64,000 bases of DNA from Sesamum alatum (Eukaryota > Streptophyta > Magnoliopsida > Lamiales > Pedaliaceae): positions 28,922,479 through 28,986,478 of the forward strand of contig JACGWO010000005.1 in assembly GCA_034509735.1 (NCBI GenBank). The letters run 5' to 3'. The notes under the pieces were generated by a model. That model was not told where the DNA came from and ran no database searches. It was given only the letters and a program-made list of their open reading frames with translations. Positions 1 to 12,540 of this stretch are shown in pieces. Positions within the stretch are counted from its first letter, which is position 1. Every line of letters begins with the position of its first letter. Position numbers and translations under genes: made by a program.

Positions 1-461
1 TGTTCGATGCGTTGTATTCGTTCGTAAGCATGTATGGCTTATGTACCCAATATTCTATTCAGTACGCTTCTCTAAATGGCCTCATCTAATTGAAAATTTA
101 GATGATGTGTTGCCCACCTTATGGGTTTTTAAAAAATTCAACAAAGTTTTCCATACATTGTCGCCTTTCGGTGTTTTACGTATTAGAAGGTGCTAATTGA
201 CCACAAATGTTATTGTACACTCTATATTGATTTGGTTAACATGAATGACATTTGACCCCCCTCTATTGTGATATTTCAAACTTGCAAGGCTAATTCCAAT
301 TTACAGTCCCTTCTTACTTAGAGGCAAACATCATAATGCCTTGGAATATAGCATTCAACTGTTGTGTATTTAGTATAACTCGTGTCAAACGGACTAAAAT
401 GTGTATGATTTATATATGTATATGTAATTCCTATCTATTTCCTAATGCGGAGTATAGGTTA

Positions 462-855
462 ATGGATAATGGGCATTTGGGCGACAGTTCTAGTAGTAGG
501 AGAACTTCCGGTGGCGGATCCTCCGATCGGCAATAATGGTCCTCTACGTCTAGTGATAGCATATGCATTTGCACATGTGGTAAAGAGGTCGTACTACGTA
601 CCCTTGGAGTAGTCTAAATTTAGGGAGACGCTTTCGTAGATGCCCTAGTTTTGAGGTGAGTTGTGTTTTACTAATTAGCATAATATTGTTGTTGTGCTTC
701 CTATGACAAACTCTTTCGATCCATTCATGCAATTCATCATTGAACAGGACCGATATTGTGGAATGTTCCAATGGATAGACACTCTCATGTGTCGTAGGTC
801 CAAGGAAGTCATTCCTGGCCTGTGCAACCGACTATCACAATACGAGGCGCGGTGA
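462..855 (+). pseudogene. GRF-type zinc-finger protein relic (two exons)
   Basis: Two exons can be read: 462-655 and 748-855, with a donor GAG|gtgag and an acceptor acag|GAC. The first encodes a Ser/Gly-rich N-terminus followed by CxCG, then (in another frame) GRRFRRCP. The second begins DRYCGMFQWID and continues CRRSKEVIPGL to a stop. The order CxCG...GRRF..CP...CG.F.W is the signature of plant GRF zinc fingers, small nucleic-acid-binding-type domains. A stop at 534-536 and a frame change around 600-622 interrupt it, so I call it a pseudogene. The ATG at 462 is the first in frame with the Ser-rich part. No transposon termini were found around it, so it may be host-derived or a transposon accessory gene. 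Confidence 0.55.
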
Positions 856-2193
856 AATGCTCCAAGGATCTTGCTGAGAAAGAACAGGCACGCAACTGAT
901 GGTCAAACCGCTTATTCCTCCTAGCATTGTTTTGTTAAGCTGTCTCACTTACCGTCGCAATACAGTTTCTACTTGTAAAGTAGGTCCTGTGTACTCTTCC
1001 TTCATGTCCATGTGCATATATCTCGCTAGTTTTGTCTGTGTGGTAAGGATACATTTTGAATTTTGACTCGTTATCTTAGGCACAAGCAATAGTTGCTACA
1101 TCAGATTTGTGTGCATGTGCTGTCTTTCGGTTTTGTGCACTGCACCAGACAAGTTGTTTGTATCCCAATGGGTGTGCAAAATATTAGCCTGTTTTGATTA
1201 TAACTCATTAGCTATACTGGTGCAACATGATCCTCTCTTTGTTACCTTATCTCAGCAATATTACTCGGTTGCATGGCTACGTGTCTGTCCGTCATAGAAC
1301 TCCTCGTTACTGGAGTTATTTTGTTTTAGATATTGCTACTTCATAGAGGTATGCAAACACAAACTTCATGTCCATATATTCCTACCAAATATTGGTGGAG
1401 CTTTGGCCATGGCCCAAAATCGATCGCCAATATATCCAAGTGTTGTAAATACGCTTGAGTCTACCAACCATCTAACTTATGTGCTTGTGGTTAGTTGCAA
1501 TCGTGTCATCCCTCGAGTCTGAATGGTGCATGCAACTTGTTCATGTGGATTATATAAAATACATGGTTATAGGATAATGCGCTTGCAGTGGTGTATGTAA
1601 TTTTAGTTCATTATAATTGAAAATACATGACTATATGATAATGCTAATCTCTATACGAAGAATTTGAAAAAGAAGAAGCTTCAATGCGATGCATGATTGT
1701 TCACATAATGAATTGACCTTGGCTGCCAATTTGTTCTTGAGAAAACATGTATTTTTTTTTTTTATTTATCTTAATACACCTTTTCGTTGATCACTGCATT
1801 TATTATTTCAAAGACTACTTGCAGTGGCGTAATTACATATCTAATTGCCTTTCAGGCATTAAAAAGACACCACATATTCAAAAAGGTAGGTGTGAGTATT
1901 TCAATCCACTAATTAACAACATCAACTACCCCTGGTGTTCTTAATTAACAAGTTGGATGTGTGTTGAGAAAATACTAAGATTCGCAAATCGGTTGCGTTA
2001 ACTGAAGTCCCTCCTCAAAAGTTGTAATCGTCAACCGCCCTTCATTAATTTCACTTCTATGTACAATTGAGGCCAAATAGATTTTACCTATAAATACTTC
2101 TCAATCTGATGTTTGCGTCTTACAAACTACCTTATACATATCATCTCGTTGCCGGGTGAACCACCCTGGTAGATCGATCAACACCAAGGAAAG
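856..2193. other. intergenic, nothing recognised
   Basis: AT-rich sequence with only short chance ORFs. I see no domain, TIR pair or tandem repeat. Confidence 0.5.
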
Positions 2194-2700
2194 ATGTGGC
2201 CCGATGGTTATTATTATCAATGCCAAAAATTCTACTACTCCCGCTGGACCCAAGAGATGGAGAAAAGGTTTGTTGACACCTTGCTTGAACATGCCAAGTG
2301 GGGTCAGTTCCGTACGGGCGAGAAAACCACATCGCTGTCTCTGCTGCGCTTGCGGACGTGAACAAGCAATACACCAATAAGGCTACGTATGAGTGGGCAC
2401 AGGAGTGAGTACGTTCCCTGCGACAAAGGTTCAAAACCTTCGGATGGCTTGTTCAGCGCGAAGATGTTGTGTGGAACAAGAACTTACGCTTCGTGACGGC
2501 GGAGGATTCTACTTGGAAGGAGATCTGCAAGGTATTGCGACCTTATTTACGTTTTAGTGCCGTCTTATATGTTTCGTCATTTATTTTTGAAGATTTCTGT
2601 GCAGGAGAACAAGTTAGGAAAATGTTTTATCAACGCGTATGAGGACTTGTGGGAGGAGCTGTGTACATTGTTCGCACATCCTGTGGAAGAGGTGGTGTAT
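2194..2700 (+). pseudogene. Myb/SANT-like DNA-binding protein relic
   Basis: From an ATG at 2194 the frame gives RWTQEMEKRFVDTLLEHAKW, the start of a Myb/SANT-like domain of the type seen in plant L10-interacting-MYB-like proteins and in the accessory ORF of PIF/Harbinger transposons. It breaks after about 54 codons. A second frame continues ALADVNKQYTNKATYEWAQE, meets a TGA, then runs VRSLRQRFKTFGWLVQRED and ends WKEICK at 2531. A GT-AG intron (2532-2604) leads to ENKLGKCFINAYEDLWEELC. The domain order Trp...Trp...WKE fits the family. One frameshift and one stop make it a pseudogene. The coding trace is cut off by repeat R1 at about 2688. No DDE transposase was found nearby, so membership of a Harbinger element is only possible. 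Confidence 0.6.
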
Positions 2701-3237
2701 TACACACGCCCTTTGTGTGATTTTGATTGATTTTGAAGAATAAAATATTAATTTATATATTATGTATATAATAATAATAATTATTATATAGTGTATAATA
2801 TATTATAGAACTTTTATTTAAAAAAAGTTATCCATCCTCTCCCCCACCAGCTGTAGCTGCGAAAACCCTTTCCCGATTCCCGTCACTCCCCCTTCGCCCA
2901 ATGCAGACCCCACTTTCCCCTCCTCCCTTTCCCCACTTTCCCCATCGCAGCCCCCACTTTTCCCCCATCGCAACCCCCATTTTCCCCCTACCTTCCCCAC
3001 TTTCCTTGGTCCCCGCACCTTAACCTTCACCACCTCATCATCGCAAAACAACATCAATGAAGACATCAAGAACTACCAAATTGAGAGGAGAGGAACCATG
3101 CGTCGGTCGAAAATTCCTCATACCTCCACCACCCCTCCGACACCTACTCCTCCCTGCGCCCATCATCGCTGTCACCATCGGTGGCGTCCCTCCAGTCGTT
3201 GTTGCCATTACCGCCGCTCCGCCTCCATCCCCCATCC

Positions 3238-3270
<33 letters not shown>

Positions 3271-3296
3271 ATTGCAATTATATATGTAAATATATT
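2688..3296. repeat. unclassified interspersed repeat R1, copy 1
   Basis: Starts at GAAGAGGTGGTGTATTACAC, passes an AT-rich stretch, a pyrimidine-rich core (repeated CCCCACTTTCCCC blocks, 2830-3010) and ends in (CT)n(TA)n followed by AATTGCAATTATATATG. The same modules occur in order at 51,211-51,367 plus 56,866-57,370, where a MULE splits them. No terminal repeats or TSD were found, so the class is unknown. Confidence 0.65.
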
Positions 3297-3499
3297 ACAT
3301 ATAATATGTGTTATTAAAATTTATATTACATAACTACAATTATAAATCTAGACCATTGATTTGAATTAAGTATAATCTAGACCATTTGAATTTTGGTAGC
3401 AAGAAAAAATAACAATATAAATAACAAAATTAAAATTGTCTTTACAAATTATGTTTAAAATATCAATACAAATTTTGAAAGAAAAAAGATAGAAACCAC

Positions 3500-5526
3500 A
3501 AAACCCGACCCTATCTAGATCCGGATCGAGCTCCCCATCTTTTGCCTCATCGTTGTGCTCTAGGGTATCAATTGGATCTTGGGATGGTGGCGCCGGTGGA
3601 GGTTCGGACCTGGCGGTCGTCAGACGTAGCACAATCTCCTCGAGCCTGCTGACCCGATCATCGAGGTCCGGGCGTTGCTCTTGTGATGGCCAGGGCAGTG
3701 GAGCAGATGATGAGCTCAGCTGCAAGGGTCTAGCGATGAGTGGTGGGCCTCGAAGCCGAGTCCGAATACCCGACCCCTCTTCCAGCCGCCTGCTGCCACC
3801 ATCCACATTTGGTTCTCGGTCATGGTCACCGAGCTTTGAGAAGAGGACGGAGGATCTGGTTGATCATTTGGTGGCTGGGTTTGTTGTTCCTCACCATCCT
3901 CTCAAACGCCTCTTGCGATTGGAATACTAGACTTAGTATGAAAAAATAATATTATAATATAAATTAGAAAGGAAACTGAAAATAAACTTACCGCCACCTG
4001 CCGCCCTCGGGTCCATTGGCCGTCCTCTTTCTCTTATAGACCTTGGAGAACAACTCTATCTGCTTGACCAGACGAACGAGTTGTGCCTCCTGTCAAAGAG
4101 AAATTTAAAAAATTAATTAATGCATTTAAAATAATGAAATGACTTAAAATATACTTTATACTTACCCTCTTCTTCTTGTGGTGGCCAATGGACAAGGAGC
4201 CCCTTCTGTAGACGGTCGCTGTTGCGACCGGGTTAGCTGCCCGATTGGCCTTATTCTTGATCGACATGTGCTTAAAGTCCTGGCTGTCCCAGTACTCCAG
4301 CAGCTGTCGCCAAATTTGCTCGGCAGCCAAAGTGGTCGGGACAACTGAGCCCGAGCGTCAGAGAACTGCTTCCGCAGGAACCGTCCGGCCTGCCACCGGA
4401 CGACCTTGTATATCAACTCGTCGTCGCAGTCCCACCAGTAAGTAAGCTGCATATTGACATATTAAAAAAACTAGTAGTAATCAATAATTGATAAAAATAT
4501 AATTAAAACATAATTAAATATTAATTATCTTAACATTATCTTGCCAAACATAATGTGCTCTTGTGGAATCTTCTTTATGCATCCCCAAGGATGAGGATAG
4601 TGGTTTTTCACCATCGCGTTGATGGCATTGCGAAAATCAGTCCGACCTGAAAAAAGTTACAAATTAAAATTCGATAAAATGAAATGAAAATAATTTAATA
4701 TACTTTTGTATTAAATTACCTCGCATCGCGGAGGCTGATGTACTCACGTGTAGACGGAGGTGGCACTGGAGGCGCTGGTGGTGGTGGTGGTGGTAAATTC
4801 CATGGTCGAGGAGTCGGGGCCTAAGAACTGGAGGCCCCCGGCGCCTGTGCACTGCCGACCTCCGCAGTCGATGACACCGGAGTGGCCAGGTCGACTACTG
4901 GGGCCTGTGGCCCTGGAGGCTGTGTTGGTGGTTGTGTGAGTGCAGCCACTCCAATGGCTGGACCATGAGTCGTCTGGCAACAACCACGGCCACGGCCACG
5001 ACCACGTCCGGAAGGGGCCGAAGCACCGATCGTCATGAAATCTGTACATTTAAAAATTATTGATTCAAATTCTGTAAATTCCCTAAAATTCACATACATT
5101 TCCAACAATTTACTTAAAATTACATATATATCCGTAATTACAAAAAATTACAAAATTTACAATGTAATTACAAAAAATTAATTACATATATTTTTCAAAA
5201 TCTTATAGAAAATTACATATATTTCCTAAAATTACAAAAATTCCGAAAATTATAGAAAATTACATACTTTTCCCAAAAAATATAGAAATTACAAAATTAC
5301 AAACCGCGAATCGGGGCCTGAGAACTGCAGGCCCCCGGGGCCTATGCACTGCCGACCTCTGCGGTCATGACACCGGAGTGGCCGGATCGACTGGCGGGGC
5401 CTGTGGCCATGGAGGCTGTGCTGGAGGTTGTGCCAGTGCAGCCGCTCCAATGGCTGGAGCAGGAGTCGTCTGGCCACTACTGCAGCCACGACCACGTCCG
5501 GGAGGGGCCGAAGCACCGATCGTCAT
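3500..5526 (-). pseudogene. TNPA-like (Transposase_24 type) gene relic of CACTA-1
   Basis: Minus-strand exons are separated by AT-rich introns. The N-terminal exon encodes a Gly/Arg- and Pro/Ala-rich stretch starting MTIGASAP and exists twice (ATG complements at 5034-5036 and 5524-5526). The middle exon (about 4162-4450) contains TYWWDCDDE and, in another frame, IWRQLLEYWDSQDFKH, KNKANRAANP and YRRGSLSIGHHKKKR, which matches the conserved core of plant Ptta/En/Spm transposases (KxNR...GGSxS..xHK). A C-terminal exon (3500-3930) has a short coiled-coil-like segment DDRVSRLEEIVLRL. TNPA-type proteins bind the subterminal repeats and assist TNPD/TNP2. Frame changes and stops indicate a dead copy. 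Exon limits are approximate. Confidence 0.65.
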
Positions 5527-5790
5527 GAAAGCTATACATTTAAAAATTATTGATTCAAATTCCGTAAATTCCCTAAAATTCACATATATTTCCAACAAAT
5601 TGCTTAAAATTACATATATGTCCGTAATTACAAGAAATTACATATTTACAATGTAATTACAAAAAATTAATTACATGCATTTTCAAAAACTTATAGAAAA
5701 TAACATATATTTTTTAAAATTACAAAATTTCCTAAAATTACATACTTTTCCCAAAAATTACAGAAAATTACAAAATTTACAATGTAATTA
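4814..5790. repeat. 490-bp tandem duplication of the TNPA first exon
   Basis: The segment at about 4814-5300 recurs at about 5304-5790 with an offset of 490 bp: the same GC-rich exon, the same ATG context and the same AT-rich lead-in. The copies differ by point changes and small indels, so the duplication is not recent. Confidence 0.8.
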
Positions 5791-6660
5791 CAAAAAATTA
5801 ATTACTTACATTTTAAAAAAATTACAGAAAATTACAGCAATTTCCTAAAATTACATAAACTTACATACATTTTCCAAAAATTACCGAATTTACAATGTAA
5901 TTATAGAAAATTAATTACATACATTTTCAGAATATTACAGAAAATTACATATATTTTCTAAAATTACGTAAATTCCTAAAATTACAAAAAAATTTCATAC
6001 ATTTTCAAAAAATTACGGAAAATGATCGAGTTTTACAATAAAATTACAAAAATTACAAAATTCTGAAAATTTTCAAAATTACAGAAATTACAATAATAAA
6101 AAAAATTTCAGAAATTAGAGAAATTTGAAAATTTTCAGAAATTACAAAAATCTGAAAAAATTACAGAAATTGCACAATAATTTCAAAAATTACAAAAAAA
6201 TTTCAGAAAAATTGCAAGAATTTAATAAATACACAATAACTTCAGAAATTACACAATAATTTTAGACAAATTGCAATAATTGCAGAAATTGCACAATAAT
6301 TACAAAATTACACAATAATTATAAAAATTATAGAATTTACCCAATAATTTTAAAATTTACACAATAATTTCAGCAAAAATGCAATTATTTCAAAAATTAC
6401 ACAATAATTACACAAATTGCACAATAATTTAATAAATTATAGAAATTACCCAAAAAAATTTTAAAATTACAGAGAATTACATACATTTTTCAAAAATTAC
6501 ATATATTTTCTAAAATTACAAAAAATCATAGATTTTTTCAATGTAATTTCCGAAATTTTTTAGAAATTTACAATGTCATTTCTAAAAGTTACAGAAAAGT
6601 GAAATCAAAATTCGGACAAAATTCAGAAAAAATTGCAACAAATTTTCCTGCTCATCTCCA
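5530..6660. repeat. degenerate ATTACA/AAATTAC array in CACTA-1
   Basis: About 1.1 kb built almost only from variants of AAAATTACAGAAAATTACA, with a drifting phrase and no fixed period. It lies just upstream of the TNPA-like gene. A similar array holds the same position in CACTA-2 (22,680-23,840), so it belongs to the element. Confidence 0.75.
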
Positions 6661-6707
6661 TCAGAAATTACAACCGCAATAATTTTAGAAAAAAAGAATT
6701 ATAACCC

Positions 6708-6709
6708 AT

Positions 6710-6747
<38 letters not shown>

Positions 6748-7010
6748 CCATCATCATCATATAAGTTCTGAAAAAGAAAAACAACAAATAATTTTAGAAA
6801 AAAAAAAAAAAGAAAACTTACTTGGTTTGCGCCGGTGATAGAGAGAGTGAGAGAGGAGAGTGGTGATGGTGCTGGCGGTGATCAGCGGATGGAGTGGTGG
6901 CGGTGGGCAGCAAAAATAGAGAGTGGTGGTGGCGGTGGTGAGTGAGTGGTGGTGGTGGTGGTGAGTAGTGAGTGAGTGGCGGTGGTGAGTGGTGATGGCG
7001 GTGGTGAGTG
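6708..7010. repeat. (ATC)n and GGTGGT/GTGAGT simple repeats
   Basis: A CATCAT microsatellite at 6708-6760 is followed by a G/T-rich minisatellite at about 6835-7010 (GGTGGTGAGTGAGTGGTGG variants). In CACTA-2 the equivalent place holds GGCGGCGACGG and (GA)n repeats, so a purine-rich tract at the 5' end of the TNPA transcription unit is common to both. Confidence 0.7.
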
Positions 7011-7124
7011 AGCGACGATAGTGAGTGAGGGGAAAGGGGACAGTTGAATCGCCAGAAGGGGGGATTTTCAGCAGGTGGGAGACAAAAATGACTAAGTGTC
7101 CCTTTTTATACCAAGATTTTTTGG

Positions 7125-8230
7125 AGCGGCTTTTGTAATACACTTCTAATGTATAGCCGTTACAAAATATTATTAAGAACGGCCTGAAACTGTTATTGAA
7201 GCCATTACAAATATTGAAACGACATCATGTGTACGCACACACAATTGGACACCGTTTATAATAGCCGTTACAGAGTGAGGTACAAGGTTTGCAGTAAAAA
7301 TATACGATGTCGTTTTTGCCTATGTAGTGGAAAAACCTTTACAAAAGAGGCTACAAATTAAAATATTGCAAAAAATAATCATTAAAAATTCATAAAAAAC
7401 CATTTTCGGAATTATTAATATTAGATAAAGCTATAAAATTTGTGAATAACACAATTAAAATCACAATACATTTTGAATGCGGATTGATATATGGTCACAC
7501 AATGAAATAAATTTGCATATGCATAATTGTTAGTAATTCACTGATGTAACTTTGATTATATATTGTTGTACTGCATCGCTTAATCAGACCGTTAAATAAA
7601 AGATCCAACCGTTAGATATGATCAAACTGGTAAAAGAATACACTTGATGAAGTTTTGTACTAATTTGGTTTACGGATGTTGAGATATCGTATTCGGTACA
7701 TAATAGTAGCTTGTGAATCCGGTGCATCATTGAAACAGGCCGTCTAATTTGAAATCAGACCGTCAAATGTGATCAAAAGACCAAATTCTTAAATATATTC
7801 AAGTTTGGTATGAATCGAGTGCATGGATCATAAGATTTCGTACCGGGAATGATATTTTTTGTATATATACACACCAATTGTAACGGATTTACGAATATAC
7901 AATTATTTCTATAATTTGTAACGGTCTTTGTAATATCTATTATAACATTCATGAAAACTTTAGATCTTCCTCAACATTTTTGGCTTTACTGCCAAAATAA
8001 TTATGTTGAAACAATTTTAGTAACGGCTTCCTTGCGGGCCGTTACAAGTTTTTTAATTTTTCTCTAAAATTTTTAATTGGCGGGAAAAAGAGGTGCCCTT
8101 CTTTTTAAAGATTTGGAATGGCTTTTGTATCAACTCTCTTATTGAAGGCCTTTCCAAATAGTAATTTTTTCTAAAAAAAATATTAAATATTCATTAAATA
8201 AAACAATATTAAATATTTCATTACAAAACA
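7125..8230. repeat. internal non-coding module of CACTA-1
   Basis: The edges contain many TAACGGC/GCCGTTACA motifs in both orientations. The middle (about 7560-7860) contains two imperfect repeats of a unit of about 150 bp with AGACCGTTAGATATGATC and GATGTTGAGATATCGTA. CACTA-2 has the same two-unit module at about 24,830-25,100. It separates the TNP2-like and TNPA-like genes. Confidence 0.6.
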
Positions 8231-8241
8231 CTAGAAAACAG

Positions 8242-10400
8242 GTGCCTCGTCTTCATCAGTCTCGTAGTCCTCAAAACTATCCTCATCATCCTTGTCTTCT
8301 TCGTCTTCACCTTGGGCCGTTCAAGAAGTTCTTGCTCCCTGTTGGCGTGTTACCGAAAGATCTACAAAAAGTTGTATACTATCAGGATCATGTAGGTCGT
8401 ACTTTGATTGTCCGTACCAACTTCAAGGACAGGTATGTCTTCATCTGGTTGATACACGATATTGGTCCATCAAGACTCGTCAATTACTCTCCGAGCTTTG
8501 GGCTGCTTTAGGCATCGCGTTCGGTCTTCATTCATCCAAATCAAACTCTGGCCGATTGCATATAGTTTTCAAGTCTTTGTGTGCATTCAGATTGTCTTTG
8601 ATTTTTCCCTTTATATCTATCACGATGTTGAATATGTTGTCAAACACGTTGTTCTCAATGTACATGACATCAAGGTTATGCCGTATCAGAAGCGTTCATC
8701 AGTATGGAATTCCAAAATATGTTTTTCTTCGTCCACTTATGAAGGGTACCATATCCTAGTGGAAGTGTCATAGGTTTTTTCAACAGCAAGAATAAAGTCT
8801 GCAACCCAATCGCGATTCTGCTCTCCAGTTAGCTGCGGGCATGCAACCTTCCTTTTCACTCGATTTCTAGTGAAGGCTTTCTTATTCCTGCAGTAAGGAT
8901 GGTTCGTGGGGAGAAACTATATATGACATCAAAGTAGCACGCCTTCCTACCGTGCTGCAGATGGAATTCCCGTGTGTCATCCATACAAACTGGACACCCC
9001 ATAATACCAGCGGTACTCCATCCAGATGCCATCCTATAAGTAGGTTGGTCGTTCATGGTCCAAAATAATGCTGCACACATCATGAATACTTGGTTGGTGG
9101 CATTATCGAGCGTCCGTATGCCCACATGCCACAATTGCAAAAGCTCCTCGATCAACGATTCACATCAATCAGACGCTTTGGATTTGACGGGCTAGGATCA
9201 CCATCGTGAGGAACATATACTCAGACTTCATGCATATTCCCTAGGGAGATTGTACGGTTTGAGTATAATGGGCCAATATGAGTAAGTTTTACCATACTGC
9301 CCGTATGACGCAAACCCGTCTGTGCACAACCCCAATCTAACATTACGGGTCTCCAATGCAAAGTCGAGATATATCTGGTCGCAATGCCTCCAAGCCTCTG
9401 CATCAGATGAATGACACATGGAGCCCTCTTTCTTTTGATGTGTGGCATGCCACATCATGTGCTCAGCAGTCGCTGTCGAAGCATATAATCTTTGCAGTCG
9501 GGGAGTAAGCGGCAGATACCTAAGAACGACATATGGGGACTTTTGGCGGCGGGGTCTCGCTGGTTTGTCGGCTTGTACCTAGCCTCTCCACAAAACTTTT
9601 TGTATTCAAGATTAATGTCGTCCTTCCAGTACAGCATGCAACCTTTTATACACACATCAATCTTCTCAACAGGTAAACTTAAGTCTCCAATCAATTTCTT
9701 CGCACTGTAGTAATCAGGGGAGAAAGTGTGATCGCAGGGCTTTATATGATTAGCCTACTAGCACATTTGATCATATGTGCTCTCGGATAAATTGCCCTCG
9801 GCCTTGATATTCACAAAACTAGCAACTGCCCCCAACTGAGATTGAGTACAACTGCTCCACAACGGCTGGTCGACAATGCTCACTACATCGAAAAAATGAT
9901 TTGACAACAATGACACATAATCATAAGGACCAGCATCAGTAGGACATGATCTCGTACCATCATCAGGCACACCCTTGTGGTAAGAAGAAAAATAACCCGG
10001 TCGGCTGCATCATAAACAATCTTATGCGCCCAATCCATCGTGGGGTTTGCTCCTCCTGTGCTGGAGGGGCGATGACAGCATCAAAGTGCTCCTGCACCCT
10101 CTCCTCATTGTGCCAAGTCCAATTATAATATTCCAGAATAAACTCACGCCAATATAAGTTAAAATTGACCTCGTCAGGTGTTTTGAACCTTCCGTTTTTA
10201 CACTTCACACACAGACACCTAATCTTATCTCCGTCCATATATTGACATTGAGACTGAGCCCACTCTATGACAGTTTGAACACCATTCTCAAACTCCAGTG
10301 TAAGACGCGCTCTATTCGGGGAGGTTTTTCTCATACACATCTTCTCAGTTGCCTTAACATGATGAGAACTACATATACGCAGATATACATATACATACAT
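8242..10400 (-). pseudogene. TNP2-like CACTA transposase relic of CACTA-1
   Basis: Read on the minus strand from about 10,400: a transposase-associated domain (IRCLCVKCKNGRFKTPDEVN, then YYNWTWHNEERVQEHF), a linker (VEKIDVCIKGCMLYWKDDIN, CGEARYKP), then the Tnp2 core in broken frames (LGLCTDGFASYGQYGKTYSY, PYNLP, LLQLWHVGIRTLDNATNQ, CPVCMDDT). The end (8242-8520) carries an acidic tail related to CACTA-2. Compared with CACTA-2, the sequence jumps at about 8515 from the tail to a point 1.5 kb upstream, which removes most of the DUF4216 and DUF4218 regions. Many stops and frame shifts are present. TNP2/TNPD is the catalytic transposase of CACTA elements, and this copy cannot be functional. Confidence 0.8.
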
Positions 10401-10619
10401 TTAGAGTAATATATATTATCAACCTGTAAAAATAATTAAACGGAATTTACTTTTAAAAAAAGGGTTCAAGTTGTTACCTGGTCAGAGCAACTCAATAGAT
10501 TAACGGTAACCGAACAAGTATATGTGCACGAATTCTGGTTGAGAGACACTGAGAGTGTGTGTGGTTAATCAAAACTATATCAAATGAAATAAACTGAAAA
10601 CAACATCTAACATAATATA

Positions 10620-11090
10620 CAGGCGAACATGTACCGACTTTTGTAATGGCCTTTGTGGCAAAAAACTATCCGTTGAAATATGGCCGTTGAGATATAGCCG
10701 TTTGATACATAAATTATTGGAACGGTCTTTGTGACCTCGCATTCGTCAAGCCACAAGCCGTTGCAATTGTAACTGCTTTTGTATCAGTCTCTGTTAGTTA
10801 GCATTTCTAACGGTTTTTTTAGTACACTTTTTGTAACGGCTGGATTACATTTTAACCAACCATAACAAAATAAACGGACCGGTTAAAAGACCGTCCCAAA
10901 ATTATAGCGATTTGGTATATTGTACCGACTATTGTAATAGCCGCTCTCAAGAAGGCGCTCAGACGTTACAAGCTTAACAAGCATTTCCGAAGGCCGGTAC
11001 AGCTTGTAACGGCTTCACGTTTGTAACGGCTATTCACACACCTACATTTTGTAACGGTCGTAGTAACGGTGCTTCCTACGTCCACAATAC
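10620..11090. repeat. right subterminal repeat array of CACTA-1
   Basis: Repeated TTGTAACGGCT / AGCCGTTACAA motifs in both orientations, typical of CACTA subterminal regions bound by TNPA-type proteins. The array resumes at 12,992-13,120 after the nested element. Confidence 0.7.
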
Positions 11091-11979
11091 AAATTCCTTG
11101 GGAAATTTGCATTTTTGGTCCCACAGGACATGGTTTGTTGCACTTTTGATCTCGTTGTTTACGGGTTTAGCACTTTTGGTCCCCCATATAGGCACCAAAA
11201 GTGTTGCACTTTTGATCCCATTGCCGCTAAAGGTGTTAAGTTAAGGATGAAAACCACATTTGAAAGTCAAATGTGGTTTTCTATGGTTTGAAACCGTTAA
11301 AGTTCATGGAGGTGGTATTTTTTCAAGATTTTGTCCCCAATGGAGACTCTCACTCTATAAAATGTATTTTAATAGCTTAATTTAGCTAAATTTATGTAAA
11401 TTCGACACATTATAATCTATAATTTTATAACGATATTAATATAAATGAAATGTTAAATTGTGTAATTGCAAAATTAAAATAACTGCAAATAAAAAAGCAT
11501 TGCAAAATTAAAAGTAAAAACGAACTGACTGCATTGAACGAAAAAAATTAACTGTTTGCAATATACAAATTCAGTCATGTTTTCCCCCTACCAACTATGC
11601 ACATATATGCAATTTATATCACAAAAAAATTTTCAAAAAACAAAATCGGACCAAATACCAAATTTTAAACAAAATAAAAATCAAATGTCAAACTGATTTT
11701 TTTTTTGTTTCAATTTGATTCGATTAGTTTACCAAATTATGAATGCTCATACCATATATACATATCTTGCTTCTTTCTCTCTCTTTCTTTCTTTCTTTCT
11801 TTTCATTTTTTTTTTTTTTGTTATTAAGGTCAAATTGAGTTATACACACTATCATTTTCAAAAGAATTTGACTATTACATAATAATTCATTCATAAAAAA
11901 TTAGTGGGCATTATTCAATTTTATTACAGTAATTTTACCGATATATTAGAAATTAAACTAATTTTTATTAAATCAAATA

Positions 11980-12282
11980 TCTATACTATATATTATTGGA
12001 GAGGGCCAATTTGGTACCCAAATTAATTGGTCTGTTGCCATTCTTTTTAAAAATTATTAATTAATTATTTTTAACTTCTTCAATTATTTCATAAACTACC
12101 TTTTGGTAGTTTTTTTTCTTTCTCATGCATTCTTATCTTATATATATTATCTTATAAATATATATATATATTAGGTAATTTTTCACTCTACAAAAAATAA
12201 AATAATATATTTTATCAATATATTTTATTCAAATTATTTTTAAAATTTTATGCATATACATAAAATGTGTCACACTTACTAG
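11980..12282 (+). mobile_element. Helitron fragment or non-autonomous Helitron H1
   Basis: Starts with TCTATACTATATATTATTGG after an A and ends ACTTACTAG. This matches the TC...CTRR ends of plant Helitrons. The next base is C and not T because a second Helitron follows directly. The same tandem pair occurs inverted at 39,728-40,361. Confidence 0.6.
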
Positions 12283-12540
12283 CACTATATATTAAGAGAG
12301 AGCATCCTTTGGTGTCTCCCCTTTTATGCTCTGTTTTTTATTTTTCCTTTTTCTTTGGCCACCCACTAACTCACACTTCTTCCCACTATCTACAAATGAC
12401 AAAAACTATTTTTTAAAATAATTATTTATTTTTAGTTATTATTATTTTTTCTCTTTGATCTCCGACTTCAAATATTATCCTTCAATAAATTATTTATTTT
12501 TTATCATAATCATTTTCATATATAATTTTCCCACAACAAA
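12283..12540 (+). mobile_element. Helitron H2, 3'-truncated
   Basis: Starts CACTATATATTAAGAGAG directly after H1. Its 3' CTAG end is missing here, but is present in the paralogue at 39,728, followed by the expected T. Confidence 0.5.

Noticed and set aside
1109..1944. Short Cys/Phe-rich ORFs near the left edge
   Set aside because: AT-rich chance ORFs without motifs, codon bias or splice context.
2818..3317. Overlapping ORFs on both strands in repeat R1 (and in 56,736-57,539)
   Set aside because: They arise from pyrimidine-rich low-complexity DNA without stops. No domain, and the frame is not kept between the two copies.
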